Positions 20,537-29,657 of a stretch of 64,000 nt of DNA are shown here, in pieces. Both the position numbers and the translations under genes were made by a program. This DNA comes from Lachnospiraceae bacterium (GTDB lineage Bacteria; Bacillota; Clostridia; Lachnospirales; Lachnospiraceae), in the NCBI GenBank assembly GCA_024403615.1, contig JAKSRM010000002.1, forward strand, positions 113,206 to 177,205. The letters are read 5' to 3'. Every line of letters begins with the position of its first letter. The stretch's first letter is position 1. The notes below the pieces were generated by a model that saw only the letters and a list, made by a program, of their open reading frames with translations, searched no databases and was not told the origin of the DNA.

Positions 20537-20565
20537 ATTCTACCAAATAAACGTGTCAGACGCAA
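20537..20565 (-). promoter_or_regulatory. Promoter of the giant surface-protein gene
   Basis: TTGCGT, a 17-bp spacer and TAGAAT on the minus strand. The predicted start is near 20530, giving a leader of about 160 nt before the ATG at 20368. Confidence 0.6.
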
Positions 20566-20640
20566 TTATTTTGTAAACAAAAAGTGACTAATGTATGCAT
20601 TCATTTTGTACAATTTTTTTAATATTTTCCCTTGCGAAAT

Positions 20641-20674
20641 GAAAAGACCCCAGAAACTTGCGTTTCTGAGGTCT
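20641..20674 (-). terminator. Terminator of rplM-rpsI
   Basis: On the minus strand AGACC-t-CAGAAAC pairs with GTTTCTG-g-GGTCT and is followed by TTTTC, 30 bases after the rpsI stop. The other strand also has GATTTTT after the stem. Confidence 0.8.
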
Positions 20675-20704
20675 GATTTTTGAAATTCCTTTGAAAGGAT
20701 ACGA

Positions 20705-21094
20705 CTAACGTTTTGAGAACTGAGGAGCTCTTCTTGCGCCTTTGAGACCGTATTTCTTTCTTTCTTTCATTCTTGGATCTCTTGTTAAGAATCCTTCTTT
20801 CTTCAGAAGAGGTCTGAAGTCAGCGTCTGCCTGAAGGAGGGCTCTTGCGATACCATGACGGATAGCGCCTGCCTGGCCTGTAAATCCACCACCATGAACA
20901 GTTACAGTAACATCATATTTGTCTGCTCCGTTAACTGTCTCAAGAGGCTGACGAACGATAACTTTAAGAGTTTCTAATCCAAAGTATTCGTCAATGGATC
21001 TCTTGTTAATTGTAATGTTTCCTTTACCTGGCTCAACATATACTCTAGCGATGCTTTTTTTACGTCTGCCGGTTCCATAAAATTTATTAGCCAA
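20705..21094 (-). CDS. rpsI: 30S ribosomal protein S9
   Basis: This 129-residue protein is part of the small ribosomal subunit, where its C-terminal tail reaches the P-site tRNA. It starts with [18 protein letters not shown], contains [19 protein letters not shown] and ends with [17 protein letters not shown], all diagnostic and at normal length. It follows rplM with 19 bases between them, the usual bacterial pair, behind a GGAGG-type site. Confidence 0.98.
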   Translation of the reverse strand: MANKFYGTGRRKKSIARVYVEPGKGNITINKRSIDEYFGLETLKVIVRQPLETVNGADKYDVTVTVHGGGFTGQAGAIRHGIARALLQADADFRPLLKKEGFLTRDPRMKERKKYGLKGARRAPQFSKR

Positions 21095-21113
21095 TGTTAT
21101 TTCCTCCTTTCAA

Positions 21114-21542
21114 TTAAAGTTCTAATGCTTCTGGCTTCTGAGCCTGATGTGGATGTTCTGCTCCTGCGTAAACGAATAACTTCTTAATCATCTTACGTCC
21201 AAGAGGTCCCTTTGGAAGCATTCCTTTAACTGCCAGTTCAATAACCTTTTCCGGTTTCTTAGCGATCATTGTCTTCAGATCTGTTTCTTTCATTCCGCCT
21301 ACATAGTCTGAATGATTGTAATAAATCTTCTGCTCAAGTTTCTTGCCGGTAACAACGATTTTCTCTGCGTTAACTACGATTACATAGTCGCCTGTGTCTT
21401 CGTGAGGAGTAAAGATAGGTTTGTTCTTTCCTCTTAAGATCTTAGCGATTTCTGCTGAAAGACGGCCTAAGTTTTTGCCAGATGCATCAACTACGAACCA
21501 TTTTCTTTCAATAGCATCTGGATTAGCCATAAAAGTTTTCAT
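21114..21542 (-). CDS. rplM: 50S ribosomal protein L13
   Basis: This 142-residue protein is an early-assembly component of the large subunit. It starts [28 protein letters not shown], contains [19 protein letters not shown] and has [15 protein letters not shown] near the C-terminus, all as expected. It is first in the rplM-rpsI pair, behind AGGAGGAAAAA, a near-consensus TTGACA promoter and a leader of about 185 nt that may mediate autoregulation. Confidence 0.98.
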   Translation of the reverse strand: MKTFMANPDAIERKWFVVDASGKNLGRLSAEIAKILRGKNKPIFTPHEDTGDYVIVVNAEKIVVTGKKLEQKIYYNHSDYVGGMKETDLKTMIAKKPEKVIELAVKGMLPKGPLGRKMIKKLFVYAGAEHPHQAQKPEALEL

Positions 21543-21727
21543 AGAATTTTTTCCTCCTAAATGTTTTTTATTCGTTCCAACCGGCTATTTCTTTCCTGCC
21601 GCAATGTCCGGGCGGCAACTGATATAAGGAATAGTCTCATCGTTCCGAATAGCTATATACATTTTACTTTCGGTGTATTCTTGCAGTTTCGGGGCTGGTG
21701 AACCTGCATAAATTCCCACCGTCACGG
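21543..21727 (-). promoter_or_regulatory. rplM 5' leader, candidate L13 autoregulatory RNA
   Basis: The untranslated leader can form at least two hairpins on the minus strand: TGCAG...CTGCA near its 5' end and TGCCGC...GCGGCA in the middle. It is followed by CCGGTTGGAACG and the ribosome-binding site. Firmicutes carry an L13 leader at this position; I infer the same here from position and length and have not matched a consensus. Confidence 0.4.
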
Positions 21728-21733
21728 TTAGAT

Positions 21734-21762
21734 ATTGTATATTCTGGAAGACCTTGTGTCAA
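21734..21762 (-). promoter_or_regulatory. Promoter of rplM-rpsI
   Basis: TTGACA, a spacer of exactly 17 bp and TACAAT on the minus strand: near consensus and fitting for a ribosomal operon. It lies immediately beyond the stop of the 12-gene acylation operon. Confidence 0.85.
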
Positions 21763-21777
21763 TAGGATTTTTATACT

Positions 21778-23316
21778 TTATTTAATATAAATCTCCTGAA
21801 GTTTCTTCCGGTCAATTTTATTGTTCTGGTTCAATGGAAGCACATCCAGTTTCACGAATTCTCTTGGAATCATATGCTTTGGAAGTTTATCTTTCAGCAT
21901 GGTCCGGAGTTCTTTTTCTTCATATTTTCCTACATAAACCATAATGATCTTTTCTTTTGATTTATCAAAGATGCATGCGCACTGCATGGTATCGTCTAAA
22001 GAAGAAGCTGCCAGTTCGATTTCGCCCAACTCTACTCTGTGGCCCATCTGTTTTACCATAAAGTCCCTACGGGTCTTAAAGATGATTTCGCCGTATTCAT
22101 TTTCTTCTACGATATCGCCTGTACATAAAATTCGTTCTCCTGGCTTCACCGGATTGTCCTGGAATTTTTCTGCAGTTGTTGCTTCATCGTTTAAATAGCC
22201 CAGAGCTAATCCAGGACCAGCCAGACAAAGCTGTCCTTCTTCGCCTGGTGCAGCTAAGGTACCGTCATCTTTAATAACGTAGGCGGTAACAAATTCTGCC
22301 GGATAGCCTAAAGGAATCATCTCATCATCCGGAATATCTCTGGTCATTGTATATAAGAAGGTATAGAAAAATTCGGATGCGCCATAGCCCTGACGGTATT
22401 TTGGATCCGGAATAACTTTTTTCATCTTATTAATAAGTTTGGTAGAAGCTACATCTCCTGCAAAGGTGACCGTACGCAGGCATTTATTTAATTCTTCCTC
22501 ATAACCTTCCCATGCGCTGAAACGAGAAATAACCGTAACACCACTAGCAACCCAATCAATAATGGAAATCTGTTTTTCTACAAGGTATTTTACGAGTTCT
22601 GCTGGCTGACTGAACAACCATTTCGGCATAAAGTAGCAGGTTGCTTCTGCTGCAATACTGAAGTACAGGTTTAAAACGCCCATTACATAATATAATGGAG
22701 ATTGATTTCCAACATGGTCCGTAAAGATAACTTCTACATCGTCTCGGTTGGCAATAGAACAATAAACAATGGTATTATGGCCAATCAAAACGCCCTTTGG
22801 ATTTCCGGTAGAACCAGAAGTAAAAATGACGCTGGCAACTTTATAGGAAACGTCCTCTTCCACAATTTTTGGAATTTCGAAATCGTTTTTATCCTGTTCC
22901 ATGATGTCTTCGTAAATTAAAACCGTACCATCAAAGTTAAGGCTTCTTGCTTTTTCTTCGTTTTTTCTGTTTGCCAGAAGAATTACAGGTTTTAATGTAC
23001 TGAATATTTTCTCAATACGTTCGTTTGGCATGGTTTCGTCAATACAGGAATACGCATCCCCTGCGTAAAGAATGCCATGGAAGCAAGCGGTAATATCATT
23101 TCCCGCTTCAATCAAAGTAGCGATGTATTCTGGCTCTTTTATCTGCAGATTGTTCAGGTCTTCTCCTGTCGTTTTTAAAATAGCTCTTGCTACTTTAAAG
23201 GAAGCTTCCTGCATCTGCTTGTAAGTCATTTCTCCTGCTTCATCCACAAAGCCAATTTTTTCCGGAACGTCCTGAACTGCCTTGTCTAAAAACTCTGTTA
23301 CTCTTTTAAATTCCAT
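21778..23316 (-). CDS. DltA-like adenylation enzyme (acid/amino acid:carrier-protein ligase)
   Basis: This 512-residue member of the AMP-binding (ANL) superfamily would activate a carboxylic acid with ATP and load it on a carrier protein. Core motifs are present: IFTSGSTGNPKGVLIG (A3), GYGASEFFY (A5), CTGDIVEEN (A7), KTRRDFMVKQMGHRVELGEIE (A8, one residue over for length, read from about residue 405) and the catalytic lysine in NNKIDRKKL (A10). The overall layout resembles D-alanine:D-alanyl-carrier-protein ligase DltA, yet it sits last in an operon that is not a standard dltXABCD. The substrate is unknown: D-alanine, another amino acid or a hydroxy acid are all possible. Partner carrier proteins are at 32265-32804. 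No terminator follows before the rplM promoter. Confidence 0.85.
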   Translation of the reverse strand: MEFKRVTEFLDKAVQDVPEKIGFVDEAGEMTYKQMQEASFKVARAILKTTGEDLNNLQIKEPEYIATLIEAGNDITACFHGILYAGDAYSCIDETMPNERIEKIFSTLKPVILLANRKNEEKARSLNFDGTVLIYEDIMEQDKNDFEIPKIVEEDVSYKVASVIFTSGSTGNPKGVLIGHNTIVYCSIANRDDVEVIFTDHVGNQSPLYYVMGVLNLYFSIAAEATCYFMPKWLFSQPAELVKYLVEKQISIIDWVASGVTVISRFSAWEGYEEELNKCLRTVTFAGDVASTKLINKMKKVIPDPKYRQGYGASEFFYTFLYTMTRDIPDDEMIPLGYPAEFVTAYVIKDDGTLAAPGEEGQLCLAGPGLALGYLNDEATTAEKFQDNPVKPGERILCTGDIVEENEYGEIIFKTRRDFMVKQMGHRVELGEIELAASSLDDTMQCACIFDKSKEKIIMVYVGKYEEKELRTMLKDKLPKHMIPREFVKLDVLPLNQNNKIDRKKLQEIYIK

Positions 23317-23330
23317 TTATTTAAATCCTC

Positions 23331-24758
23331 CTAAAACTGGGCATAAACAAATTCCGTATTCGCAACGCTCAAGGATAACATAATCATAAGGATAACGAAC
23401 CAATAAATAAGGATTCTTATCGGTAGTTTTTGTTTTGCAACCAAATCCGTAATTTTTTCCCTGAAGTTATATTCTATGACAGAACCTACCAATAATGCAA
23501 GGAAACCAAGGATTAATAATATCCATTGGATTTCATCTAAACCAAACTTGAAAAGTCCCCCATCGAAAACCTTTTTTATCCGGAAGTCCGTGAAAATCTT
23601 ACCCAAGTAATTGATAAACTGGGTAAAGCTTGCAACGCCAATCATGATCGTCGGGAACCATGCCAAAAAGGCGGTACGGAGCTGCTGCCAGAATTTCCAT
23701 ATTGGGTTACTGGTAAGTTTTTCATGGCTTTCATCGAATTTTTTGCTGACTGGTTCCAATAAATAGGTCAGAATAAATACGATTCCGCAATAGATTCCCA
23801 TGAATAGGAACTTCCAGCCAGTACCATGCCATAAGCCCATGAAAATCCAAAGAATCATTAAAGCGGCACAGGAAGCCAGCTTCGTGCGGCTTTTCTTTTT
23901 TTCTTTTCCTGCAGCTTTAATAAATTTCTTCACTGGCTTGCTCATCATCACCGGATAATAAATATAGTCTTTCATCCAGGAACTTAAGGTAATATGCCAT
24001 CTACGCCAAAACTCCGGAATACTTCTAGAAAAATACGGCTGACGGAAGTTCTCCGGTAAATCAATTCCCAGCATCTGTCCGATTCCTAAAGCCATATCCA
24101 CACAACCGGAAAAATCTGCGTATAAGTTCAACGGCATCAAAATCAGGCAAAGCAATACAATGGAGCCTGCAGCTTTTTCATTGGCTCCTACGGCTGCCAT
24201 AAACGCCGCTGCCCGGTTGGCAATTACCATCTTTTTAAAAGCACCCCAGCCGAAACGAATCAGGCCTTTTTTGATTGTTTGTAATTCAAATTTATGTCCG
24301 GTCCGGAACTGGGAAGCTAAGGCTTCATACCGGTTAATTGGTCCTTGGGATATGGCTGGGAAGAATCCTGCAAAAAGTAATAATCTTGCATAATTCTTTT
24401 CCGGCTCAATGGTTTCATTATAAACGTCTACCAAATAGCCAATCAGCATCAAGGTGTAATAGGACATACCTAAGGTGCTGATGAGTTTCACCGGAACAGC
24501 TTTCAAGGCGATAATTAATACAATCAATATCAGAGAAAGAACCAGTACCAGGCCTTTCTTTTCCCTTACCTTTTTCGCTGCCACAAATACAATCAAGCTC
24601 TCCAAAGCCAACGCTAAAACCGCTGGAATGGATAAAGCCAGATAAAATACTAAGCTTCCTGCCAGGAGAAGAATCCATTGGGCTTTTTCCGGCAGAACAT
24701 AATATAAAATAAACAGAACGATGAAAAATGCAAAAAACAGCAGACTTAAGAAGTTCAT
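23331..24758 (-). CDS. MBOAT-family membrane O-acyltransferase (copy 3)
   Basis: This 475-residue polytopic protein belongs to the DltB/AlgI branch, which moves an acyl group from a donor inside to an acceptor outside the membrane. The family block SIPEFWRRWHITLSSWMKDY lies about residue 255 and the catalytic-His segment GLWHGTGWKF about residue 315. Hydrophobic helices cover most of the rest. It is coupled to the SGNH gene upstream by a 4-base ATGA overlap and followed 14 bases later by the adenylating enzyme. Next to a DltA-like gene it is the most DltB-like by position. Confidence 0.9.
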   Translation of the reverse strand: MNFLSLLFFAFFIVLFILYYVLPEKAQWILLLAGSLVFYLALSIPAVLALALESLIVFVAAKKVREKKGLVLVLSLILIVLIIALKAVPVKLISTLGMSYYTLMLIGYLVDVYNETIEPEKNYARLLLFAGFFPAISQGPINRYEALASQFRTGHKFELQTIKKGLIRFGWGAFKKMVIANRAAAFMAAVGANEKAAGSIVLLCLILMPLNLYADFSGCVDMALGIGQMLGIDLPENFRQPYFSRSIPEFWRRWHITLSSWMKDYIYYPVMMSKPVKKFIKAAGKEKKKSRTKLASCAALMILWIFMGLWHGTGWKFLFMGIYCGIVFILTYLLEPVSKKFDESHEKLTSNPIWKFWQQLRTAFLAWFPTIMIGVASFTQFINYLGKIFTDFRIKKVFDGGLFKFGLDEIQWILLILGFLALLVGSVIEYNFREKITDLVAKQKLPIRILIYWFVILMIMLSLSVANTEFVYAQF

Positions 24759-25741
24759 TGTTCCACCTCCCCTAAAATCATCTCTTTGATAGAGTCGGTG
24801 TAGACGATGGCACCAGCTTCATTCAGATGGTCTGCATCATCAAAATATTTTTCATCGTAACTTGCGAATTCCGTATCAATATGAACGTTGGCAAAACCTG
24901 CATAGTCCTTTTTCAGCTGTACAAAATACTCGCTGAACGGCTGCCAGATCTTTTTGCAGTCATCATACGTCGTCGCAATCAAAGGCATATTCAAAGAATA
25001 TACTTCGATTCCATTCTCAATACATAAATCAATAGTCTTCCGGTAGTAGTAATCCAGAGTCTGAAGGATGGTCAGGCTTTCCATATCATACTCGCCGGAC
25101 GTTGGCCACCAGCTGACAAAGGTCTTAAAACCTTTTCGGTTCACCATGTCCTCATAAGAGGAACGGTTGATGGTTAATCGGTCTTCTTTCAAGGCATTTA
25201 CCAGCGCGGACATATATTTTGTTGGAGATTTGATACGGTATTCCAATAACGTCAGTTTTCCTTTTTCTCCGTTGGAATTTAAAAAGGCTTCCTCGCCCAA
25301 TTTCTTTGCCTGATTGATTACTTCAATGGCCTCTTCCTTGTTTAAAAATCCGAAATAAATGTCCCGGGACCAAAAGCCATCAAAGCTGGAAAAATGGTAA
25401 GCGCTTTCCGAAAGAATGACGGTCTTCGGAACGCCCATATGCTCGATGTAATTCTTTAAGGTATAATAAGCTTCTACGGAAGTCGAACCTCCCTGAGCCA
25501 AATTATAGCAACCGTCGGAAAGCTCGGAAGGAAGCACTCCGGATTTCGCTTTGGAATCGCCAAGGACGATAATATCGGAAGGCTTTAGGTCCGTCTCGCC
25601 ATAAATATAATCCTTCGTCTGGTTATACAGAGAATACTCTCCATCCATATAATTCATTGGAAAGGCAGCAAGAAAGACCCATAAAGCAATTACAGGTAAT
25701 AAAATCAATATGACTTTTCCAATGACTTTTAAGACTTTCAT
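24755..25741 (-). CDS. SGNH/DltD-like extracytoplasmic protein
   Basis: This 328-residue protein has one N-terminal membrane anchor (VIGKVILILLPVIALWVFLAA) and an outward SGNH-hydrolase-like body. The nucleophile motif appears as IIVLGDSKAKSG near residue 58 and the Asp-His pair as DDADHLNEAGA near the C-terminus. In DltD, AlgJ/AlgX and PatB such partners of MBOAT proteins act as transferase or esterase on the polymer. It overlaps both neighbours by 4 bases and is paired with the MBOAT gene directly downstream. Confidence 0.75.
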   Translation of the reverse strand: MKVLKVIGKVILILLPVIALWVFLAAFPMNYMDGEYSLYNQTKDYIYGETDLKPSDIIVLGDSKAKSGVLPSELSDGCYNLAQGGSTSVEAYYTLKNYIEHMGVPKTVILSESAYHFSSFDGFWSRDIYFGFLNKEEAIEVINQAKKLGEEAFLNSNGEKGKLTLLEYRIKSPTKYMSALVNALKEDRLTINRSSYEDMVNRKGFKTFVSWWPTSGEYDMESLTILQTLDYYYRKTIDLCIENGIEVYSLNMPLIATTYDDCKKIWQPFSEYFVQLKKDYAGFANVHIDTEFASYDEKYFDDADHLNEAGAIVYTDSIKEMILGEVEQ

Positions 25742-26469
25742 TTTACAATACGGACGACACCATTCTCCTTGTTGGTTTCATCTAATAATTCCATCATAAC
25801 ATCGATAACTTCCTCTGCAGAAAGCATACGGCCACGTTCGGACTGCGCTGCAACCGTGTCTTTCATAATTTGAGGCATGTCATCTAAAAATTTTGTATCT
25901 GTAAGGTCTGGGGCCATGGCATTAATCTGAATATTTTTTCCGCCATATTCCTTGGCCAGAGCCCTGGTCAGACCACTCATTGCACTCTTCGTAGAAACGT
26001 AAGGAGCCAGGAAGTTCGGTGTTCCTTCTTCGGTTCCATAGTAAGAAGACATGAGAATAATCTTTCCGTTCTTTTCTTTCGCCATTCTTGGAAGAACCTT
26101 CATCAAAATCAGAACGGCAGAACGGAAAGAAATTTCCATATTGGCACGGAAAACGTCCCAGGAAAGTTTTTTAAACTGTAACGGTTTTGCCTTTGGAGCC
26201 GGAAGATGGATCACATCGGTAATCACGTCCCTGCCTTCCAGGTCGTCATTCAGCTTTTCAATTTCGTCCATATCGGTCATATCTACGCCCCGGAGAATCA
26301 GCTTTTCTTTCAATTCCGGATAGGTGCCCGCCAATTCATCCAGCTGCTCTTTCGCATCAAAATAGGTTCCGTAGATCCATTCCACGTCTTCCAGTCCGGT
26401 TTTACACATCCGCTCGATTAAGGCGATACCAAAGGCAGAATCTGCTGCCGTGATTAAAAATCTTCTCAT
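25738..26469 (-). CDS. Short-chain dehydrogenase/reductase family protein
   Basis: This 243-residue soluble enzyme has the SDR layout: a nucleotide-binding start (FLITAADSAFGIAL), a Ser in ILMSSYYG, the catalytic YxxxK in PYVSTKSAMSGL and the C-terminal INAMAPDLTDT. The glycine-rich motif and the usual NNAG segment are degenerate (VIHLPAPK), so cofactor binding may be altered. It overlaps the MaoC gene and the SGNH gene by 4 bases each. Together with MaoC it could interconvert 3-oxo, 3-hydroxy and enoyl thioesters on a carrier protein; that is inference. Confidence 0.82.
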   Translation of the reverse strand: MRRFLITAADSAFGIALIERMCKTGLEDVEWIYGTYFDAKEQLDELAGTYPELKEKLILRGVDMTDMDEIEKLNDDLEGRDVITDVIHLPAPKAKPLQFKKLSWDVFRANMEISFRSAVLILMKVLPRMAKEKNGKIILMSSYYGTEEGTPNFLAPYVSTKSAMSGLTRALAKEYGGKNIQINAMAPDLTDTKFLDDMPQIMKDTVAAQSERGRMLSAEEVIDVMMELLDETNKENGVVRIVK

Positions 26470-26882
26470 TCCATTACTCCGATCTGCATGCTTGCTTTTA
26501 CTTTCTTTTCTCCAGCTTCATTTACCGCATTTACTTTCAATACAATGAATCGGAAGGTATCATTCTTTTCCGATACTTTCCCGGTAAATTTCAATTTTTC
26601 TCCTGGGAACACAGGCTTGGCAAATTTCACTTCCACGCTTTGAATCAAAGAATATTTTCCCGGCATATATACGCCAGCCATGGTAGAAAGAAAAGAGGCG
26701 GTTAACATACCAAAAACCACTTTCCCTTCAAAACCTTTCTCTTTTGCGTAAGAAGAGTCGTTATGCAAAGGATTCACATCCTCCGTAACGGTTTTAAAAG
26801 CTTCCATCATTTCCTCTGTGATGGTGATTTCAAAGCTTTCTTCCTGCCCAACCTGTATTTCATCAAATCTGTATTCGTTCAT
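26466..26882 (-). CDS. MaoC-like hot-dog hydratase/dehydratase
   Basis: This 138-residue single hot-dog protein carries the family's Asp-x4-His signature in VTEDVNPLHNDSSYAKEKGF, followed by GMLTASFLSTMAGVYMPG and SVEVKFAKPVFPGEKL. Relatives hydrate enoyl-thioesters to (R)-3-hydroxyacyl-thioesters or the reverse. It overlaps the SDR by 4 bases, suggesting that the pair shapes the acyl group used by the operon. The length is normal for stand-alone members. Confidence 0.85.
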   Translation of the reverse strand: MNEYRFDEIQVGQEESFEITITEEMMEAFKTVTEDVNPLHNDSSYAKEKGFEGKVVFGMLTASFLSTMAGVYMPGKYSLIQSVEVKFAKPVFPGEKLKFTGKVSEKNDTFRFIVLKVNAVNEAGEKKVKASMQIGVME

Positions 26883-26906
26883 TTCGTACCCCTGTCTATC
26901 TCTGCT

Positions 26907-28178
26907 CTACTCAAAATCAAAAATTGGATAATAATCCTGAATAATCGTGGTGGAATAGGTGTTAATGACCATATCCGGCTGTTGCTCCCGAATATATTCT
27001 TTAATACTGCCTTCAAAATATCTCGGATCGATTAATTCCACTTTTTCACAATCCAAGGCCAGGAAAGAAGTTACCGGAATCATCATGGAATCTCCTACGA
27101 TCAAGATGTAAGTATCATTCTCTGGCTGATTATTTGTTACAGAAGACAGGCCCGTTCCTTCGAAGGACAATAATCCCAAATAGCATTCCCGTTTATAGAT
27201 TTTCTCTGCATCGATTTGTTCTCGGTTGTAGGTAACGTCAAAGGTTCCTCTTACATCAATTCCCTTTGAAGTCTTAAAGGAAATATCGGTTTCGAATTTT
27301 GGATAAAGGAGCGTGAAATCGTCCGGTTCTACGGCTGCTAAAGTCGCCCGTTTTCCTAAAGATCCCAGGTAATAATCTTCTAATACTTCTTCCCGGAAGT
27401 TTTCCGGCTCATATTTCGCAAGGTCCAACTCCAGACCATAATTTTCGTTTAAGTACGCTGCGATTTCCTGCGTTGCCCAAAGCGCCGTCTCCTGTTTCCA
27501 GTGATGGTCCGTTTTATAGAACAGGCTATGGAAATCCTCCAGTTCTTCATGAACCGTATCTCGTAAGTCATAGCAGTTAATTCCACTGCTTCGTAAATTG
27601 CTTATGAGAAGGTCCGTATTATAATTTGCGAAGTCTTTTACTTCGTTTAATCCTTTGTCTGCATATTTGTCCAGATTTCCCGGCGTCTGAATATATAAGA
27701 ATTCCGCGCCAGCGTTTTCTGCCGTGGCCCGAAGCCCTTCGATCTTGGTAGCTATTTTCTGGATATCTTCTTTCGTCTCTTTTCCGTTGGCGCTAGCTAA
27801 ATAACCATTGTCCAAATAAAGGATGCTGTTATATTCTCCTGGCGCATAGATTTTCCATCCGATCAGATTCTTATAACGGACTGCGTTTTCCACGAAAGTA
27901 GTTCTTCCTAACAGCAGGTCGTTAGAATAGGCGTCCACATAATTTTTACCAGCATACACCGCATTAGAATAGCCTTTATACAGCTTATCCAAGTTTCCAT
28001 CGTTTTCTGTAATCTCATAGACCTTGGTTTCGATATCATGGTCCATCTGGAACAGGTCTTCTGCTCCTAATTTAATAGCAACAAAACAAACGATGATTGA
28101 CACGAAAAAGGCAATCATGATTCCGAAAACGATGCGGGTCATCACTTTATGAAATTTGTTTTCGTTTTGGTTTTCCAT
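26907..28178 (-). CDS. AlgJ/DHHW-type extracytoplasmic acetyltransfer partner
   Basis: This 423-residue protein has an N-terminal membrane anchor (about residues 12-35) and an extracytoplasmic domain. The DHHW motif typical of the AlgJ/AlgX branch is seen in YKTDHHWKQETALWATQEI, and ILIVGDSMMIPVTSFL gives the GDS block near residue 360. Such proteins work with an AlgI-type MBOAT to O-acetylate polysaccharides. It starts 3 bases after the stop of the MBOAT gene encoded just upstream, so it forms a pair with copy 2. Confidence 0.82.
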   Translation of the reverse strand: MENQNENKFHKVMTRIVFGIMIAFFVSIIVCFVAIKLGAEDLFQMDHDIETKVYEITENDGNLDKLYKGYSNAVYAGKNYVDAYSNDLLLGRTTFVENAVRYKNLIGWKIYAPGEYNSILYLDNGYLASANGKETKEDIQKIATKIEGLRATAENAGAEFLYIQTPGNLDKYADKGLNEVKDFANYNTDLLISNLRSSGINCYDLRDTVHEELEDFHSLFYKTDHHWKQETALWATQEIAAYLNENYGLELDLAKYEPENFREEVLEDYYLGSLGKRATLAAVEPDDFTLLYPKFETDISFKTSKGIDVRGTFDVTYNREQIDAEKIYKRECYLGLLSFEGTGLSSVTNNQPENDTYILIVGDSMMIPVTSFLALDCEKVELIDPRYFEGSIKEYIREQQPDMVINTYSTTIIQDYYPIFDFE

Positions 28179-28181
28179 AAA

Positions 28182-29657
28182 TTAAAAATTAAAGTAAATG
28201 AACGGATTGTAAGCTTCCGTAATTACTAAAAGTACGGACAAAATAAAAATTACCAGCGTAAGGATTCCTCGTGCGATTCCTTTCGCTTTTTCATTTGTCA
28301 CTTTATTGCTAATACTTCTTGCTAGCGGCGTACAAAGCAGAATTCCTGCAAGAAGTACGATTTTTCCATTGTTCAGATAATCGAAAAAGGCGCTGTCCAC
28401 AAAACCGGCACTGGTGCCGCCAAACATGTTCTTGATATAGTCCCAAGCTACAGGAAGGCTTTCTGCCCGGAATAATACGTAGGCAATCAGCAAGAAGAAA
28501 ATAACATAAATGTGATAAAAGATTTTGCTGACGGTAAAGCCTTTGGTGGTCGCTGCTTTTAAGGCCTTCTTTCCAAACTTAGAGATGCTTTCAAAGCTCA
28601 TGAGTACGAAGAATAACAGTCCCCATACGATGAAGTTCCAGTTGGCGCCATGCCAAAGTCCCATAGCTAACCAAAGTGCCAAAAGGGATAAAACAGCAGG
28701 AACGAATTTGCCTTTTTTCTTTCCAAATTTCTTTCGGGACCATTCGCCCAGCTTGATGAAGCCATTACTCCTCTGTAACGGATAGAACAGATAATCCCTC
28801 ATCCAGCTGCCTAAGGTCATATGCCATCTTCTCCAGTATTCGGTGAAAGATAAGGACACGTATGGATAATCGAAGTTCTCTGGGAACTTGAAGCCAAAGA
28901 TTCTTCCTAAACCGATGGCCATATCGGAATATCCGGAAAAGTCGAAGTAAATTTGTAAAGTATAACAAATAGTTCCCAACCAAGCCGTTAAAACAGAATC
29001 GGCTCCCGGACTTAAGAAGGCATAATCCGCAATAATGGCCAGATAATTGGAAAGAATAACTTTCTTTCCAAGGCCATACACGAATCTGGTAATTCCATAA
29101 GTAATATCGGCGCTGGTTTCCTGACGGTTCAGAAGCTCTTTTGATACGTCCTCATAACGGACAATCGGTCCTGCAACTAGCTGTGGGAACATAGAAATAT
29201 AAAGGCCCAACAGCAAGAGATTTTTCTGTACCCGATCCGGCGCACTATAGACATCCAGAATATAAGACAGAATCTGGAAAGTATAAAAACTAATTCCTAA
29301 TGGAAGAGCGATGCTAATATTTCCGCCGAAAATCCGTGAAGCAAAGCCTAAATACTTAAATACAAACAGCAGTCCGATGTCCAAAACAAGGGCGGCTGCA
29401 AACAGCAATCTCCGGGTGGAAAGCTTCTCGTACGTTCCCAGGCCCAGTCCGATGAGCCAGTTTAAGACTATCGAGGCCATCAAAATGAATACAAATTTCG
29501 GTTCTCCCCAGGCATAGAAAACAAGACTTGCTACCAGCAAGACTATATTTTTAAATTTTCTTCCGCCGTCACTCATTTTTTTGATGAATGGATTAAAGTA
29601 AAAAATGAGTACCAGAGGCAAGAAAACAAATAAAAATATATTTCCTGAAAATACCAT
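28182..29657 (-). CDS. MBOAT-family membrane O-acyltransferase, AlgI-like (copy 2)
   Basis: This 491-residue polytopic protein starts MVFSGNIFLFVFLPLVLIFYF, the classical AlgI-family opening. It has SFTEYWRRWHMTLGSWMRDY near residue 282 and the catalytic-His segment AMGLWHGANWNF near residue 340. By family it transfers acetyl or another acyl group across the membrane to an exopolysaccharide or wall polymer. It shares one base with the preceding SGNH gene and is followed at once by the AlgJ-like partner. Confidence 0.92.
   Translation of the reverse strand: MVFSGNIFLFVFLPLVLIFYFNPFIKKMSDGGRKFKNIVLLVASLVFYAWGEPKFVFILMASIVLNWLIGLGLGTYEKLSTRRLLFAAALVLDIGLLFVFKYLGFASRIFGGNISIALPLGISFYTFQILSYILDVYSAPDRVQKNLLLLGLYISMFPQLVAGPIVRYEDVSKELLNRQETSADITYGITRFVYGLGKKVILSNYLAIIADYAFLSPGADSVLTAWLGTICYTLQIYFDFSGYSDMAIGLGRIFGFKFPENFDYPYVSLSFTEYWRRWHMTLGSWMRDYLFYPLQRSNGFIKLGEWSRKKFGKKKGKFVPAVLSLLALWLAMGLWHGANWNFIVWGLLFFVLMSFESISKFGKKALKAATTKGFTVSKIFYHIYVIFFLLIAYVLFRAESLPVAWDYIKNMFGGTSAGFVDSAFFDYLNNGKIVLLAGILLCTPLARSISNKVTNEKAKGIARGILTLVIFILSVLLVITEAYNPFIYFNF

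Larger units (their letters stand above)
20369..20704. other. 336-bp intergenic region between the giant gene and rpsI
   Basis: It holds, on the minus strand, the rpsI terminator, a promoter, a candidate pseudoknotted leader, and a 12-bp direct repeat ATGCATTCATTT (plus-strand sense) at 20455-20466 and 20595-20606 that brackets the promoter. A perfect palindrome TTTGTGCACAAA lies at 20475-20486. These are candidate operator sites; no protein gene was seen. Confidence 0.5.
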
